Source of the DNA: Gordoniibacillus chartarius | GTDB taxonomy: Bacteria; Bacillota; Bacilli; Paenibacillales; NBRC-103111 | Length of the DNA: 64,000 nucleotides | NCBI RefSeq assembly: GCF_042432825.1 | Contig: NZ_JBHLWN010000068.1 | Location: 1-64,000, forward strand | Direction of reading: 5' to 3' | Part shown: positions 8,025-16,596 of the stretch, piece by piece | Numbering within the stretch: position 1 is the stretch's first letter | Layout: each line of letters begins with the position of its first letter | Program-made: the position numbers and the translations under genes | The notes under the pieces: generated by a model | The model's database searches: none | Told to the model about the DNA's origin: nothing | Seen by the model: the letters and a program-made list of their open reading frames with translations, nothing else

Positions 8025-9518
8025 ATGGAACCGGTATACGAGCAGCAATCGGAGCGGCTGGAGAAGCTGACCATTATCCATACCAACGATATTCATAGCC
8101 ACTTTGAGTCGATGCCGCGCATCGCCTCGTTCATTCGAACCGAGCGGGAGCGGTTAGGGAGCGAACGGGTTCTCGCCGTCGATATCGGCGATCATCTGGA
8201 CCGGATGAGTCCGGAGACGGAGGGAACGGGAGGGCGTGCCAACGTGGACGTTCTGAACGCGACGGGGATCGAGGCGTTCGTGCCCGGCAACAACGAGGGA
8301 CTGACGCTGGAGAAGCATAGGCTTCGCGATGCTTTTGCCGGCCGGGCTAGCTTCCCGGTTATTTGCGCCAACTTGCGGGAGACGTCTACAGGGCAAATTC
8401 CCGCCTGGATGACGCCTTCGCATATCGTCCGGAAGGGCGGACTTCGCATCGGCCTTACCGGCGCTACGTTCGCATATCCGATCTACTATACGCTGCTCGG
8501 CTGGGAGGTCGACGATCCGCTGGAAGCGGTAGCGAAGCAGGCTGCGCGTCTCAAGCAAGAGTCGGACATCGTCGTTGTCCTGTCGCATCTCGGATTGCGC
8601 CTTGACGAACGAATGGCGGCGGAAGTGCCCGGCATCGACGTAATTCTCGGCGGACATACGCACCATGTATTGGAGCAGCCGCTGCAGATCGGTGCGGTGA
8701 CCGTCTGCGGCGCAGGCAAATTCGGCCAGCACGCGGGCGTCGTCGAGCTGTCCTACGACCGTGAGCGGCGCCGTATCGTCAGCGCCGCCGGGCGCGTCGT
8801 CGATGTCGGCGGCTGGGCGCCCGACGTGGCGGTTGGCCGGGTCATCGCCGAGAGCCGGCGGGAGAGCGCGGCCGTGCTGGGCGAGACGGTCGCACTGCTG
8901 AAGCAGCCGGTTCCGCTCAGCTGGACCGGCGAATCGCCGCTCGGCAATCTGATGGCGAGCGGGCTGAGGGCGTGGGCCGGAGCGGAGCTCGGGCTCGTGA
9001 ACGCCGGCCAGGCGCTCGCCGGACTGCCGGCCGGTCCCGTCACGAGATCCGCGATGCTGTCGTTGTGTCCCGGCCCGATCAATCCTTGCCGGCTGCGGCT
9101 GCTCGGCAAGCATATCCGGCAAGCGCTGGAGGAGGCGCTGCTGCCGGAATTCACCGCGCTCGAAATTCGCGGCTTAGGCTTTCGCGGCAAGGTGCTGGGC
9201 ACTTTGGCCGTCGATGGGCTGACGGTCGAGGCCGATCTCGACCGCCCCGCCTACGAGCGCATTCGCCGCATACAAATCGACGGGGGCGGCGAGCTGGAGG
9301 ACGAGCGGGAGTACGTTGTCGGTACGATCGATATGTTCACGTTCGGATCGGGATATTTGTCTCTCGGTCAAGGAACGCATGTGGAGTATATGCTCCCCGA
9401 GCTGCTGCGAGAGGTGCTGGCCGTCCAGCTTCGAAGTGAAGATGCCCTGCGCGATTGCTACCGCTTGCGGTGGAAGCTGACCGGGGACGATCAGCCTCAA
9501 ACCGCACCGCCTTTGTAA
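8025..9518 (+). CDS. 5'-nucleotidase/UDP-sugar hydrolase family metallophosphatase (YunD-like)
   Basis: A 497-aa protein of the UshA/5'-nucleotidase family, close in plan to Bacillus YunD. The calcineurin-like domain (about 15-270) shows the metal motifs HTNDIHSHF, GNNEG, SHLGLR and GGHTHH; the C-terminal substrate-binding domain is about 300-470. There is no signal peptide, so unlike UshA it should act in the cytoplasm on nucleotides or nucleotide sugars. ATG 8025 was chosen because AGGGAG lies 8 bp upstream; ATG 8004 is an alternative with a weaker site. A terminator follows. Confidence 0.87.
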   Translation: MEPVYEQQSERLEKLTIIHTNDIHSHFESMPRIASFIRTERERLGSERVLAVDIGDHLDRMSPETEGTGGRANVDVLNATGIEAFVPGNNEGLTLEKHRLRDAFAGRASFPVICANLRETSTGQIPAWMTPSHIVRKGGLRIGLTGATFAYPIYYTLLGWEVDDPLEAVAKQAARLKQESDIVVVLSHLGLRLDERMAAEVPGIDVILGGHTHHVLEQPLQIGAVTVCGAGKFGQHAGVVELSYDRERRRIVSAAGRVVDVGGWAPDVAVGRVIAESRRESAAVLGETVALLKQPVPLSWTGESPLGNLMASGLRAWAGAELGLVNAGQALAGLPAGPVTRSAMLSLCPGPINPCRLRLLGKHIRQALEEALLPEFTALEIRGLGFRGKVLGTLAVDGLTVEADLDRPAYERIRRIQIDGGGELEDEREYVVGTIDMFTFGSGYLSLGQGTHVEYMLPELLREVLAVQLRSEDALRDCYRLRWKLTGDDQPQTAPPL

Positions 9519-9541
9519 GCAAAATTCGACAGAGTTTGTTG

Positions 9542-9567
9542 AAACCGCGCGAATGACGCGGTTTTTT
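9542..9567 (+). terminator. intrinsic terminator
   Basis: AAACCGCG pairs with CGCGGTTT across a 7-nt loop and is followed by a T run, 24 bp after the nucleotidase stop codon. Confidence 0.85.
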
Positions 9568-9650
9568 CATTGCTCTTTTCCATAAAATCCGATACTCTTA
9601 AATGAGATGCTAGCTAAGTGTCGACATAAGGTAGAGAAAGGTGAGGTCCA

Positions 9651-10751
9651 ATGCGGCTGGTGTCTGTGAGCTCCTGCAGGCCGGGAATGAAGCTGGGCAG
9701 GAATATCTATAACGAGGATGGGGCTGTTCTGCTAGCTTCCGGAGTGGAGCTGTCCGAACCGCTGATCACCCGGCTCAGCCGTTACGGTATCGATTATGTA
9801 TACATACAAGATTCGAGAACGGATGATATAGTCATCCAAAACATATTGAGCGACGAGACGAGAATACGTGCCACGAAAGAAATTCGTACCGCTTTCCGGC
9901 GAATGATGGAAGACGCCGGCAAGAAGAGGCTCGTTAGCTCATATCAGCTAGGCAAATCGTTCCGTCCGCTGCTGGAGGATGTCATCGACGAGCTTGCGGG
10001 CCACCCCGAAGCGATGATCATGCTGACGAATATTTCGGTGACGGACCATTACTTGTATCAGCACTCGATGAATGTCGGCATTTATGCGACGATGCTCGGT
10101 CTCGCACACGGATACAGCAAGGAAGAGTTGATGGTGCTGGGGCTCGGGGCGCTGCTGCACGATATCGGCAAGACTATGGTGCCTCTGGAGCTGCTGCGCA
10201 AGCCGGGCAAGCTGACGAATGAAGAGTTTGCCGTCATTCGCAAGCACGCCGAGTACGGCTTTCAAATCCTCAAGGACGAGCCGAACATACCTTTGATCTC
10301 GGCCCACTGCGCATTTCAGCATCATGAGCGGATCGACGGCAGCGGCTACCCGCGCGGGATCGCCGGAACGGACATTCACGAGTATGCGCGCTGGATCGGG
10401 CTCGTCGATTCCTACGACGCAATGACGACGCAGCGGGTATACCGGGATACGATGCTGCCCCATCAGGCAATGGAAATATTGTTTACCGGAGCGGGCACGC
10501 TGTACGATCAGGAGAAAATCGCCTTATTTCGTGACAAAATCGCGCTCTACCCGATCGGTGTGACGGTCGGTCTCAATACCGGAGAAACGGGTGTCGTCGT
10601 CGATTTGAACTCGTCCGCTCCGCACCGCCCGGTCGTGCGGGTGCTGGAAGATGCGGACGGGCAGGAGGTCCAGCCTTACGAAATCGATCTGTCCAAGAAG
10701 CTGACCGTGATGATTACTGCCGTGAATAAGGTCAGCGTCGTGCAGTTTTAA
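9651..10751 (+). CDS. HD-GYP domain protein (probable c-di-GMP phosphodiesterase)
   Basis: A 366-aa cytoplasmic protein with the same plan as the one at 5801-6847: N-terminal lead (about 1-60), HD-GYP core (about 130-300), small C-terminal region (about 310-366). The HD pair is at 170-171 (LHDIGK) and HHERIDGSGYP at 224-234, so the metal site appears intact and c-di-GMP hydrolysis is expected. The start follows AAAGGTGAGG. It is a single-gene unit closed by terminators on both sides. Confidence 0.88.
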   Translation: MRLVSVSSCRPGMKLGRNIYNEDGAVLLASGVELSEPLITRLSRYGIDYVYIQDSRTDDIVIQNILSDETRIRATKEIRTAFRRMMEDAGKKRLVSSYQLGKSFRPLLEDVIDELAGHPEAMIMLTNISVTDHYLYQHSMNVGIYATMLGLAHGYSKEELMVLGLGALLHDIGKTMVPLELLRKPGKLTNEEFAVIRKHAEYGFQILKDEPNIPLISAHCAFQHHERIDGSGYPRGIAGTDIHEYARWIGLVDSYDAMTTQRVYRDTMLPHQAMEILFTGAGTLYDQEKIALFRDKIALYPIGVTVGLNTGETGVVVDLNSSAPHRPVVRVLEDADGQEVQPYEIDLSKKLTVMITAVNKVSVVQF

Positions 10752-10794
10752 AGTAAGCGGCATGTGGGTAAACTACGACGGATAACGGTCAAAG

Positions 10795-10819
10795 AGAACC
10801 TGGGAGCAGGTTCTTTTTT
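10795..10819 (+). terminator. intrinsic terminator
   Basis: AGAACCT pairs with AGGTTCT around a 6-nt loop and is followed by six T residues, 43 bp after the HD-GYP stop. Confidence 0.85.
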
Positions 10820-10849
10820 GCTGCCGGGAACCGATACGGAAACCCAATT

Positions 10850-11070
10850 TTGCGGATTGTGGCATTTCGTCATCCCGAGGGATTCCCTGTGAGAGTACGG
10901 ATGAATTTATTCCGCTTTCCTTCTTCCAATCGCTCTATCTCGGAGGTGTGCTCGTTGTGGCGATCTCCGTGCTGGCCGCAGTACGCTGTTTGCGGCTTTC
11001 CTGGTCCTATTGGGCGCTCTCATCAACGCGCTTCGGGTCGTTCCCGGAGCATGGCGGCAAGAGGGTAGCG
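10850..11070 (+). pseudogene. broken membrane-protein gene, family unknown
   Basis: No intact frame crosses this stretch, but pieces in shifting plus-strand frames read like one membrane protein. From 10921 one frame gives a helix ending LVVAISVLAAV. After a shift near 10981 another gives TLFAAFLVLLGALINALRVV. Codon patterns and hydrophobicity fit real coding DNA that has decayed by small indels. The family is not recognised. The decayed MMPL transporter end lies 110 bp downstream. Confidence 0.35.
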
Positions 11071-11175
11071 GAGGGGCGTCCTGGCGGTAGCTGAACAAAG
11101 CCGTAATGAAACGGCCGATCCTGCTTACTGTCGTTATGAGTAGACTCCTTCTTGTTACTGACATCAGGCTTATAA

Positions 11176-11286
11176 AGGGGCTTGGGACCCGGTTTGGCCG
11201 TCTTGGTCGACGCCGCCGTCGTTCGGATAACGCTGGTCCCGGCATTCATGAAGCTGCTGGGGCGGGCGAACTGGGTGGGCTCCTAA
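11176..11286 (+). pseudogene. C-terminal remnant of an MMPL/RND-type transporter
   Basis: The plus frame from 11176 to the stop at 11284-11286 reads GLGPGLAVLVDAAVVRITLV followed by PAFMKLLGRANWVGS. This matches the last two membrane helices of MMPL-family transporters (pattern GxGLAxAVLxDAxxVRxxLVPAxMxLLG). A stop codon lies directly upstream in frame and the rest of the roughly 700-residue gene is absent, so this is a decayed relic. It sits in a 577-bp stretch between a terminator and yfkAB that contains no intact gene. Confidence 0.6.
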
Positions 11287-11396
11287 GTGGCTGGGCGTGT
11301 TATGGAAAAAACCGTAAGGCAGCGGTACAATTTTCTTTTGCGGTTGTTTCAGGTACAATAAGGGGTAAACTTCTAATAGATAGGTGACTGCAAATC

Positions 11397-12533
11397 GTGA
11401 ATATACACACAACAAATGCCGAAGCGTTAGAGCTTGCCCCGCTGACACCGCAATACGACCCATGGGATCCGATCCGCTCGCTAGGGCGGTACGGCCGCCA
11501 TACGCTTACGAGCGTCGAATTCACTGTGACGAATTTATGCAACATGAGGTGTGAGCACTGCGCTGTCGGAGATTCGCTTACCATGAAGGAAGGGGCGAGA
11601 ATCCCGGTCGATCGGGTGCTGAGGCGGCTGGAGGAAGTGGAGCGGCTGGAGACGATCTCCATTACCGGCGGCGAGCCGATGCTTCACGAAGCGACCGTAC
11701 GGGATACGATTGTACCGCTGCTGCAGTACGCACGGTCCCGGGGAATCCGTTCCCAGATCAATTCGAACGCGACACTCGATCTGGAACGCTATGAGCTTAT
11801 AGCTCCGTATCTTGACGTGCTTCATATATCGTTCAACTACACCGATCCGGCGGATTTCCACCAGGTCGGCTTCGTCCGTACCGGCCGCGATGTAAACCGC
11901 GAGACGGCGGATAAGCTGTACCGGCGGATGATCGACAACACCGAGGCGCTAACCCGCGGCGGCCTGTTCGTCTCGGCCGAGACGATGATTAATTTTCGTA
12001 CGCATAAGAAGCTGCCCGAGATCCATAGATTAATCGTAGAGATGGGTTGTCAGCGCCATGAGGTGCATCCGATGTATCCGAGCTCTTTCGCCGCCGGGCT
12101 GCCGCTCCTGACGCTTGAGGAACTGCGGACAGCGATTGGCCGGCTGCTCGATGCGCGCGATCCGAATGTCTGGATGCTATTCGGTACGCTGCCTTTCTTC
12201 GCCTGCAGCGACCGGGACGATGATCTGAAGATCGTCAAGCGGCTGCGCGAAGCGCCGAACGTTACGGTTCGCAACGATCCGGACGGGCGAAACCGGCTAA
12301 ATGTTAACCTGTTTACCGGGGACGTGTTTGTAACCGACTTCGCCAACGAGCCGCCGCTCGGCTCGATGCTGACGGAACGGCTAGACGATATCTTTGCGAA
12401 GTGGGAGCGCCATCCGCTGAACCTGCGGGTCAACTGCCATTGCCCGGCCGCCGCCTGCTGCGGCCCGAACCTGCTCGTTGCCGATTCGTACTACCGGGAT
12501 GTCGATTTTCACCACCGCCAAGCCGTCGTCTAG
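11397..12533 (+). CDS. yfkAB: radical SAM/CxCxxxxC motif protein YfkAB
   Basis: A 378-aa radical SAM protein. The iron-sulfur cluster motif CNMRCEHC is at residues 48-55, followed by the SAM-binding ITGGEPML stretch. Near the C-terminus CHCPAAAC fits the second CxCxxxxC motif that defines the YfkAB family and may bind a further cluster. Length matches the Bacillus protein (about 370 aa), whose reaction and substrate are unknown. The GTG start has a GGTGAC-like site. It is a single-gene unit after a region of gene remnants. Confidence 0.88.
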   Translation: MNIHTTNAEALELAPLTPQYDPWDPIRSLGRYGRHTLTSVEFTVTNLCNMRCEHCAVGDSLTMKEGARIPVDRVLRRLEEVERLETISITGGEPMLHEATVRDTIVPLLQYARSRGIRSQINSNATLDLERYELIAPYLDVLHISFNYTDPADFHQVGFVRTGRDVNRETADKLYRRMIDNTEALTRGGLFVSAETMINFRTHKKLPEIHRLIVEMGCQRHEVHPMYPSSFAAGLPLLTLEELRTAIGRLLDARDPNVWMLFGTLPFFACSDRDDDLKIVKRLREAPNVTVRNDPDGRNRLNVNLFTGDVFVTDFANEPPLGSMLTERLDDIFAKWERHPLNLRVNCHCPAAACCGPNLLVADSYYRDVDFHHRQAVV

Positions 12534-12581
12534 CTTCGGCGCCGCCGATGTCCGCAGACTCTCGACATAGGAGCTGAAACC

Positions 12582-13940
12582 GTGCCACAGGAACATTACG
12601 CCTTCCACTTGGACCTCATCATAGTCAATATGCTGCTGGTGCTCGCTCTTGTGCTGCTTAACGGATTCTTCGTCGCTGCGGAATTCGCCCTGGTCAAAGT
12701 CAGACAATCGAGATTGCAGCAGCTGGCCGACGAAGGCAACGGGAAAGCGAAGTACGCATTGGCCGTTACTCGCGATCTGGACACGTATTTGTCGGCGACG
12801 CAGCTCGGCATTACGCTCGCTTCGCTCGCGCTCGGGTGGGTCGGAGAGCAGGCCTTCGCGGAGCTGGTCGTTATGCCGGCGCTGGCGGCGTTCCACCTGG
12901 AGAATGCGATCTTTGCCCATACGGTGTCGTTCATCGTTTCGTTCGTCTCAATCACGTTTCTGCACATCGTATTAGGCGAGCTGGCACCAAAGTCGCTTGC
13001 CATTCAGCGGCCCGACACGACCTCGTTGTGGCTGGCCATGCCGCTGCTTATGTTTTACCGGATATTCCGCCCGTTCATTTGGATCCTCAACAAAGCCGCA
13101 GCCGGCCTGCTGAAGCTCGTCGGCGTCAAGCCGGCGGGGGAGGCGGAAGCGGCTCACACGGAGGAAGAGCTGCGGATCTTGATGGATCAAAGCGCACGCA
13201 GCGGTCACATCGACAAGGACGAGATGGCGCTGTTCGACAACATCTTCGAGTTCTCGGACCGCATCGCCCGCGAGGTGATGCTGCCGCGGATCGATATGGA
13301 CTGCTTGTATTTGACGAGTTCGTTCGAAGAGAACATGAAACTGGTGTATGCAACGAAGCATACCCGCTATCCGGTTGCCGCAGGGGACAAGGACCAGATT
13401 GTCGGGTTCGTACATATTACCGACCTGCTTACAGCCGATCCGGATAAAGACAACGTCCTGGAGACGTTCATACGCCCGATCTTGAACGTGCCGGAGTCGA
13501 TGGAGGTGTCCCGCGTGCTGAAGCTGATGCAAAAGAGGCACTCACAGCTCGCGATCGTCGTCGACGAATACGGGGGGACGGCAGGACTGCTGACAACGGA
13601 AGATATTCTGGAGGAGATTGTCGGCGAGCTGCTGGACGAATTCGATGAGAATGAGCGGCCGGAAATGGAAGTGAGCGGCGACGTGACGTTCGTCGACGGG
13701 AGAATGCTGCTCGAGGACTTGAACGGTTCGCTTGGGCTCAACATTGAGGACGAGGAGGTCGACTCCATCGGCGGCTGGATGTTCAAGCATTTGGAGGGGG
13801 CCGTGGCGAAGGGGAAGAAGCTCGTTCACGGCCGTTACGAATACGAAGTCGCCGAAGCCGAGCGCCTGCGCGTCGTCCGGGTGGCGATCCGCATGCTGGA
13901 AAATAAGGTGACGGAAGGCGAGCAGATCGGTCAGCTGTAG
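12582..13940 (+). CDS. CNNM-CBS-CorC/HlyC transporter-associated protein (hemolysin C family)
   Basis: A 452-aa membrane protein. The N-terminal CNNM/DUF21 domain (about 10-200, several helices, GFFVAAEFALVKVR) is followed by a CBS pair (about 215-335, EVMLPRIDM... VVDEYGGTAG) and a CorC_HlyC domain (about 350-435, VDGRMLLEDLN). Relatives such as Bacillus MpfA (YhdP) and YrkA affect magnesium efflux; the hemolysin name is historical. The GTG start is preceded by TAGGAG. The YtvI-like gene follows after 41 bp and may be co-transcribed. Confidence 0.88.
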   Translation: MPQEHYAFHLDLIIVNMLLVLALVLLNGFFVAAEFALVKVRQSRLQQLADEGNGKAKYALAVTRDLDTYLSATQLGITLASLALGWVGEQAFAELVVMPALAAFHLENAIFAHTVSFIVSFVSITFLHIVLGELAPKSLAIQRPDTTSLWLAMPLLMFYRIFRPFIWILNKAAAGLLKLVGVKPAGEAEAAHTEEELRILMDQSARSGHIDKDEMALFDNIFEFSDRIAREVMLPRIDMDCLYLTSSFEENMKLVYATKHTRYPVAAGDKDQIVGFVHITDLLTADPDKDNVLETFIRPILNVPESMEVSRVLKLMQKRHSQLAIVVDEYGGTAGLLTTEDILEEIVGELLDEFDENERPEMEVSGDVTFVDGRMLLEDLNGSLGLNIEDEEVDSIGGWMFKHLEGAVAKGKKLVHGRYEYEVAEAERLRVVRVAIRMLENKVTEGEQIGQL

Positions 13941-13981
13941 TCGATCATTTCGGCGGAGAGCCGGGAGGGAGCGGGGCGCGA

Positions 13982-15028
13982 ATGTCGCTTCGAACGATGG
14001 TTCTGCTAGGACTGGCTCTGCTGGTCTTGTACGGGATGTTTACCGTAGGCTTGCCTTTCCTGTTAGCGCTGATGACGGCCATTTTCCTTGAGCCGGTTCA
14101 TCGGCTGCTTATACAGCGGGTGAAAGTAAACCGCTTCATCGCCGCGACCATCGTATGTACCTGCTTTACGTTAACGGCTTTGCTCGCGGCATATTTGCTG
14201 GGAACGAAGATTGTGGCGGAAGTGATTCGATTTTGGAAAGACATTCCCCAGCACATCGCCGATGCAAGAACCTATATCGACAATGCGACGGAACAGACGC
14301 GCCTGTTCTATAATTCGCTGCCGCCGGAAACGGCCGACATGCTGCGCGGCACGATCGAAAGCGGGCTTCTGCACTTGACGGATTCTTTGACGGAGTTTAT
14401 TACCGGGATTTCCGCCTATTTTCTCGGCATTGCGTATTCGATTCCGAATTTTTTCATTTTCCTGGTCGTTTATGTGATTGCGCTGTATTTGTATGCGTAC
14501 AGCTTGCCCATGCTGCACAGCGGCTTCATCGCTTTATTTGAGGAAGGGTCGAGGGATAAAGTGGCCGACGTATTGGACAATCTGCGGCTTGCGATCTTCG
14601 GCTTCCTCCGGGCACAGCTGATCTTATCGATGTTGACATACCTCGTATGCTTCGTCGGACTTATGATGCTGGACGCCGATTATCCGCTTGCTATCGCTGT
14701 GCTCGTATCCGTAGCCGAGTTTATTCCGATTGTCGGCACCGCGATGATTTTCGTCCCATGGGCGGGGTATCAGTTTTTGAACGGCAATTCCGGGCTCGGC
14801 ATCGCCATCCTCGTGCTATTTTTCGTCATCGCCCTGTTCCGCCGGATCGTCGAGCCCAAAATTTTGAGCGATTCCGTAGGCATCAGCTCGCTGGCCGCGC
14901 TCATCTCCGTCTATATCGGATTTGAGCTGGCGGGAGTCGTCGGCATTTTCCTCGGGCCAGTCATAGTCATCATTTATCAGGCGATGCGGCGGGTCGGATT
15001 ATTGAATATCGGTATTAAGCTGGATTGA
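13982..15028 (+). CDS. AI-2E-type membrane protein, sporulation YtvI-like
   Basis: A 348-aa protein with about 7-8 membrane helices of the AI-2E transporter/UPF0118 family. Length, the N-terminal double helix and the conserved VGTAMIFVPWAGYQF and EPKILSDSVGISSLAALISVYIG stretches fit the sporulation subgroup typified by Bacillus YtvI, a sporulation membrane protein of undefined transport role. GGGAGG lies upstream. The assignment to the YtvI subgroup is inference; membership of the broader family is clear. Confidence 0.83.
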   Translation: MSLRTMVLLGLALLVLYGMFTVGLPFLLALMTAIFLEPVHRLLIQRVKVNRFIAATIVCTCFTLTALLAAYLLGTKIVAEVIRFWKDIPQHIADARTYIDNATEQTRLFYNSLPPETADMLRGTIESGLLHLTDSLTEFITGISAYFLGIAYSIPNFFIFLVVYVIALYLYAYSLPMLHSGFIALFEEGSRDKVADVLDNLRLAIFGFLRAQLILSMLTYLVCFVGLMMLDADYPLAIAVLVSVAEFIPIVGTAMIFVPWAGYQFLNGNSGLGIAILVLFFVIALFRRIVEPKILSDSVGISSLAALISVYIGFELAGVVGIFLGPVIVIIYQAMRRVGLLNIGIKLD

Positions 15029-15030
15029 AC

Positions 15031-15067
15031 GAAGACGCCTCGCGGCCTGTAGCTGCGGGCGTCTTCC
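15031..15067. terminator. inverted repeat, probable terminator
   Basis: GAAGACGCC pairs with GGCGTCTTC across an 18-nt GC-rich loop between the convergent YtvI-like and NlpC/P60 genes. No long T run follows, so efficiency is uncertain. Confidence 0.5.
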
Positions 15068-15072
15068 GTCGT

Positions 15073-15756
15073 TTATACGCGCTTGGCTCCGACATAGCGG
15101 GGGCCCCAATACGCATGATTCAATGCTCTTGTTGCGATGCCCTTCGACGAAGTCGCCGAAATAAATTTATTGCTGCCGGCATAGATGCCGACGTGCGTGA
15201 TGACGCCATCCTGTTTGCCGCTAAAGAAAACGAGGTCGCCGGGCTTCAAGTTCGAGTTATCGATGGTTGTGCCCTGCTTGTACAGCTCTGCTGCCGTCGT
15301 ACGGTACGTAGGAAATCTGAATTTGGTAAACATGAAATAGACAAAGCCGGAGCAGTCGAAGCCGCTCGGCGTCGTCCCGCCCCACAGGAACGGCGTTCCG
15401 GTATAGGTGGCCGCATCCTTGACCAGCCGGATCATGACGGCTTCACGGATGGCGGCTAATGTCGCCGAATCGGCGGTGCCGGTCACGGGGAGGCTGTGCT
15501 CGTTCTGGAACTTGCGCGTCGCCGCTTCGGTGTAAGGTCCGTAGAAGCCGGTGACGTTCGGATACGTAAAATAACCCATATCCCGCAGATGCGCCTGCAG
15601 CTCGCTGACGGCACCGCCGCTGATGCCTCGGGAAAGCGCCGTCGTTGCAGCTTGCGCCTGAGCGGTACCGACCATCAGCGTCAGAGCGCCGCCGGTCGTG
15701 AACAGGGCGGCCGACAAAATCAGCGTGCGTAATGTTTTGAATGTATAAGTCATCAT
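15073..15756 (-). CDS. secreted peptidoglycan-binding NlpC/P60 endopeptidase
   Basis: A 227-aa secreted wall enzyme. A signal peptide (about 1-36, ending AQAQA) precedes a PG_binding_1 domain (about 38-100, ISGGAVSELQAHLRDMGYF) and an NlpC/P60 domain (about 110-227) with catalytic Cys135 (FDCSGF) and His188 (THVGIYAG). It should cut peptide stems in peptidoglycan. ATG 15756 is set by GGAGG 9 bp upstream; a longer frame to 15846 lacks a site and would hide the signal peptide. It is divergent from cotJABC. Confidence 0.9.
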   Translation of the reverse strand: MMTYTFKTLRTLILSAALFTTGGALTLMVGTAQAQAATTALSRGISGGAVSELQAHLRDMGYFTYPNVTGFYGPYTEAATRKFQNEHSLPVTGTADSATLAAIREAVMIRLVKDAATYTGTPFLWGGTTPSGFDCSGFVYFMFTKFRFPTYRTTAAELYKQGTTIDNSNLKPGDLVFFSGKQDGVITHVGIYAGSNKFISATSSKGIATRALNHAYWGPRYVGAKRV

Positions 15757-15876
15757 TGTGAATGTCCTCCGCATTGGTAAGAGTATTGAGACCCCCGTTT
15801 GCTTCCGGTAATCATTGTAGGCGCTCGGGGCCGGTGCAAACAACACGCAAAACTTGTAAGTCGGCGGGCAAAACAG

Positions 15877-15906
15877 GCATATTGGCGCTTGTACTCAACA
15901 TAGTTG
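15877..15906 (+). promoter_or_regulatory. sigma-E-type promoter of the cotJ operon
   Basis: GCATATT (15877-15883), a full match to the known sigma-E -35 pattern KMATATT, is followed after 15 bp by CATAGTTG (15899-15906), which keeps the CATA core of the -10 pattern. It lies 37 bp upstream of cotJA. cotJ operons are known to be made in the mother cell under sigma-E. Confidence 0.65.
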
Positions 15907-15943
15907 TAACCATGACAGACGAACAGCGAGGAGGAGCATGCCC

Positions 15944-16213
15944 ATGACTGTTGATCCGAGACGAGAGCAGCTGCGTGTGTGGCATCCGTACATCAGTCCG
16001 CAAGACCCGTGCCCGCCGATCCCTGTAAAGACGTATATTGTGCCGCCCAATGTCACCGCACCGTTCCAGCCGCCCGGTCTGCCGCAATTCAGTCCATATG
16101 AAGCGCTGCGGCTCGGGACGTTATGGCCGGCCTATTACAGTCCGTACGAGCCGAAGCGCTTCATCACGCACATTCGGGAAGAGGAGCGGCCAGGAGAGGA
16201 GCAGGAGCGATGA
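15944..16213 (+). CDS. cotJA: spore coat protein CotJA
   Basis: An 89-aa proline- and tyrosine-rich protein of the CotJA family, with the typical YISPQDPCPPIPVKTYIVPP and QFSPYEALRLGTLWPAYYSPY stretches. CotJA associates with the forming spore coat with its partners CotJB and CotJC. The start at 15944 sits 9 bp after GAGGAGG; ATG 15938 is in frame but too close to that site. Its stop overlaps the cotJB start (ATGA), so the two are translationally coupled. It is first in cotJABC behind the sigma-E-type promoter. Confidence 0.92.
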   Translation: MTVDPRREQLRVWHPYISPQDPCPPIPVKTYIVPPNVTAPFQPPGLPQFSPYEALRLGTLWPAYYSPYEPKRFITHIREEERPGEEQER

Positions 16214-16569
16214 CTGTCAACAAGCCGAGAGCGTCTGAGTCGGAGTCGAGGCTGGAGCAGGCCGGGGCTTTGCCTTCATCCGAGCCGAGAGCGATGCATG
16301 CTGCGGTATCAATGCCGATGCCGGAGCGGTATTACAAGCTGCTGCACGATTTGCAGGCGATGGATTTCGTTCTCGTCGAGCTTACGCTTTATTTGGATAC
16401 ACATCCGGGCGATATGGCTGCCCTGCAGCAGTACAATCAATTCGCGGCGGCGCGGCGGCAGCTGAGTATGACCTTCGAGCACGAATTCGGCCCGCTGAAG
16501 CCATTCGGACAAAGCTTTTCGCGCGCCCCGTGGGAATGGAACAACGGGCCGTGGCCGTGGCAGGTGTGA
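16210..16569 (+). CDS. cotJB: spore coat protein CotJB
   Basis: A 119-aa CotJB family protein. The conserved core (about residues 35-119) contains YYKLLHDLQAMDFVLVELTL and ends PWEWNNGPWPWQV, as in the family. Most CotJB proteins are about 85-90 aa; here there is an extra polar N-terminus of roughly 30 residues. The start at 16210 is supported by GGAGCAGGAG and by the 4-bp overlap with cotJA. The next gene, cotJC, begins 28 bp later but is interrupted. Confidence 0.9.
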   Translation: MTVNKPRASESESRLEQAGALPSSEPRAMHAAVSMPMPERYYKLLHDLQAMDFVLVELTLYLDTHPGDMAALQQYNQFAAARRQLSMTFEHEFGPLKPFGQSFSRAPWEWNNGPWPWQV

Positions 16570-16596
16570 GATCGGATCTTAAGGAGGGGCCGTGCA

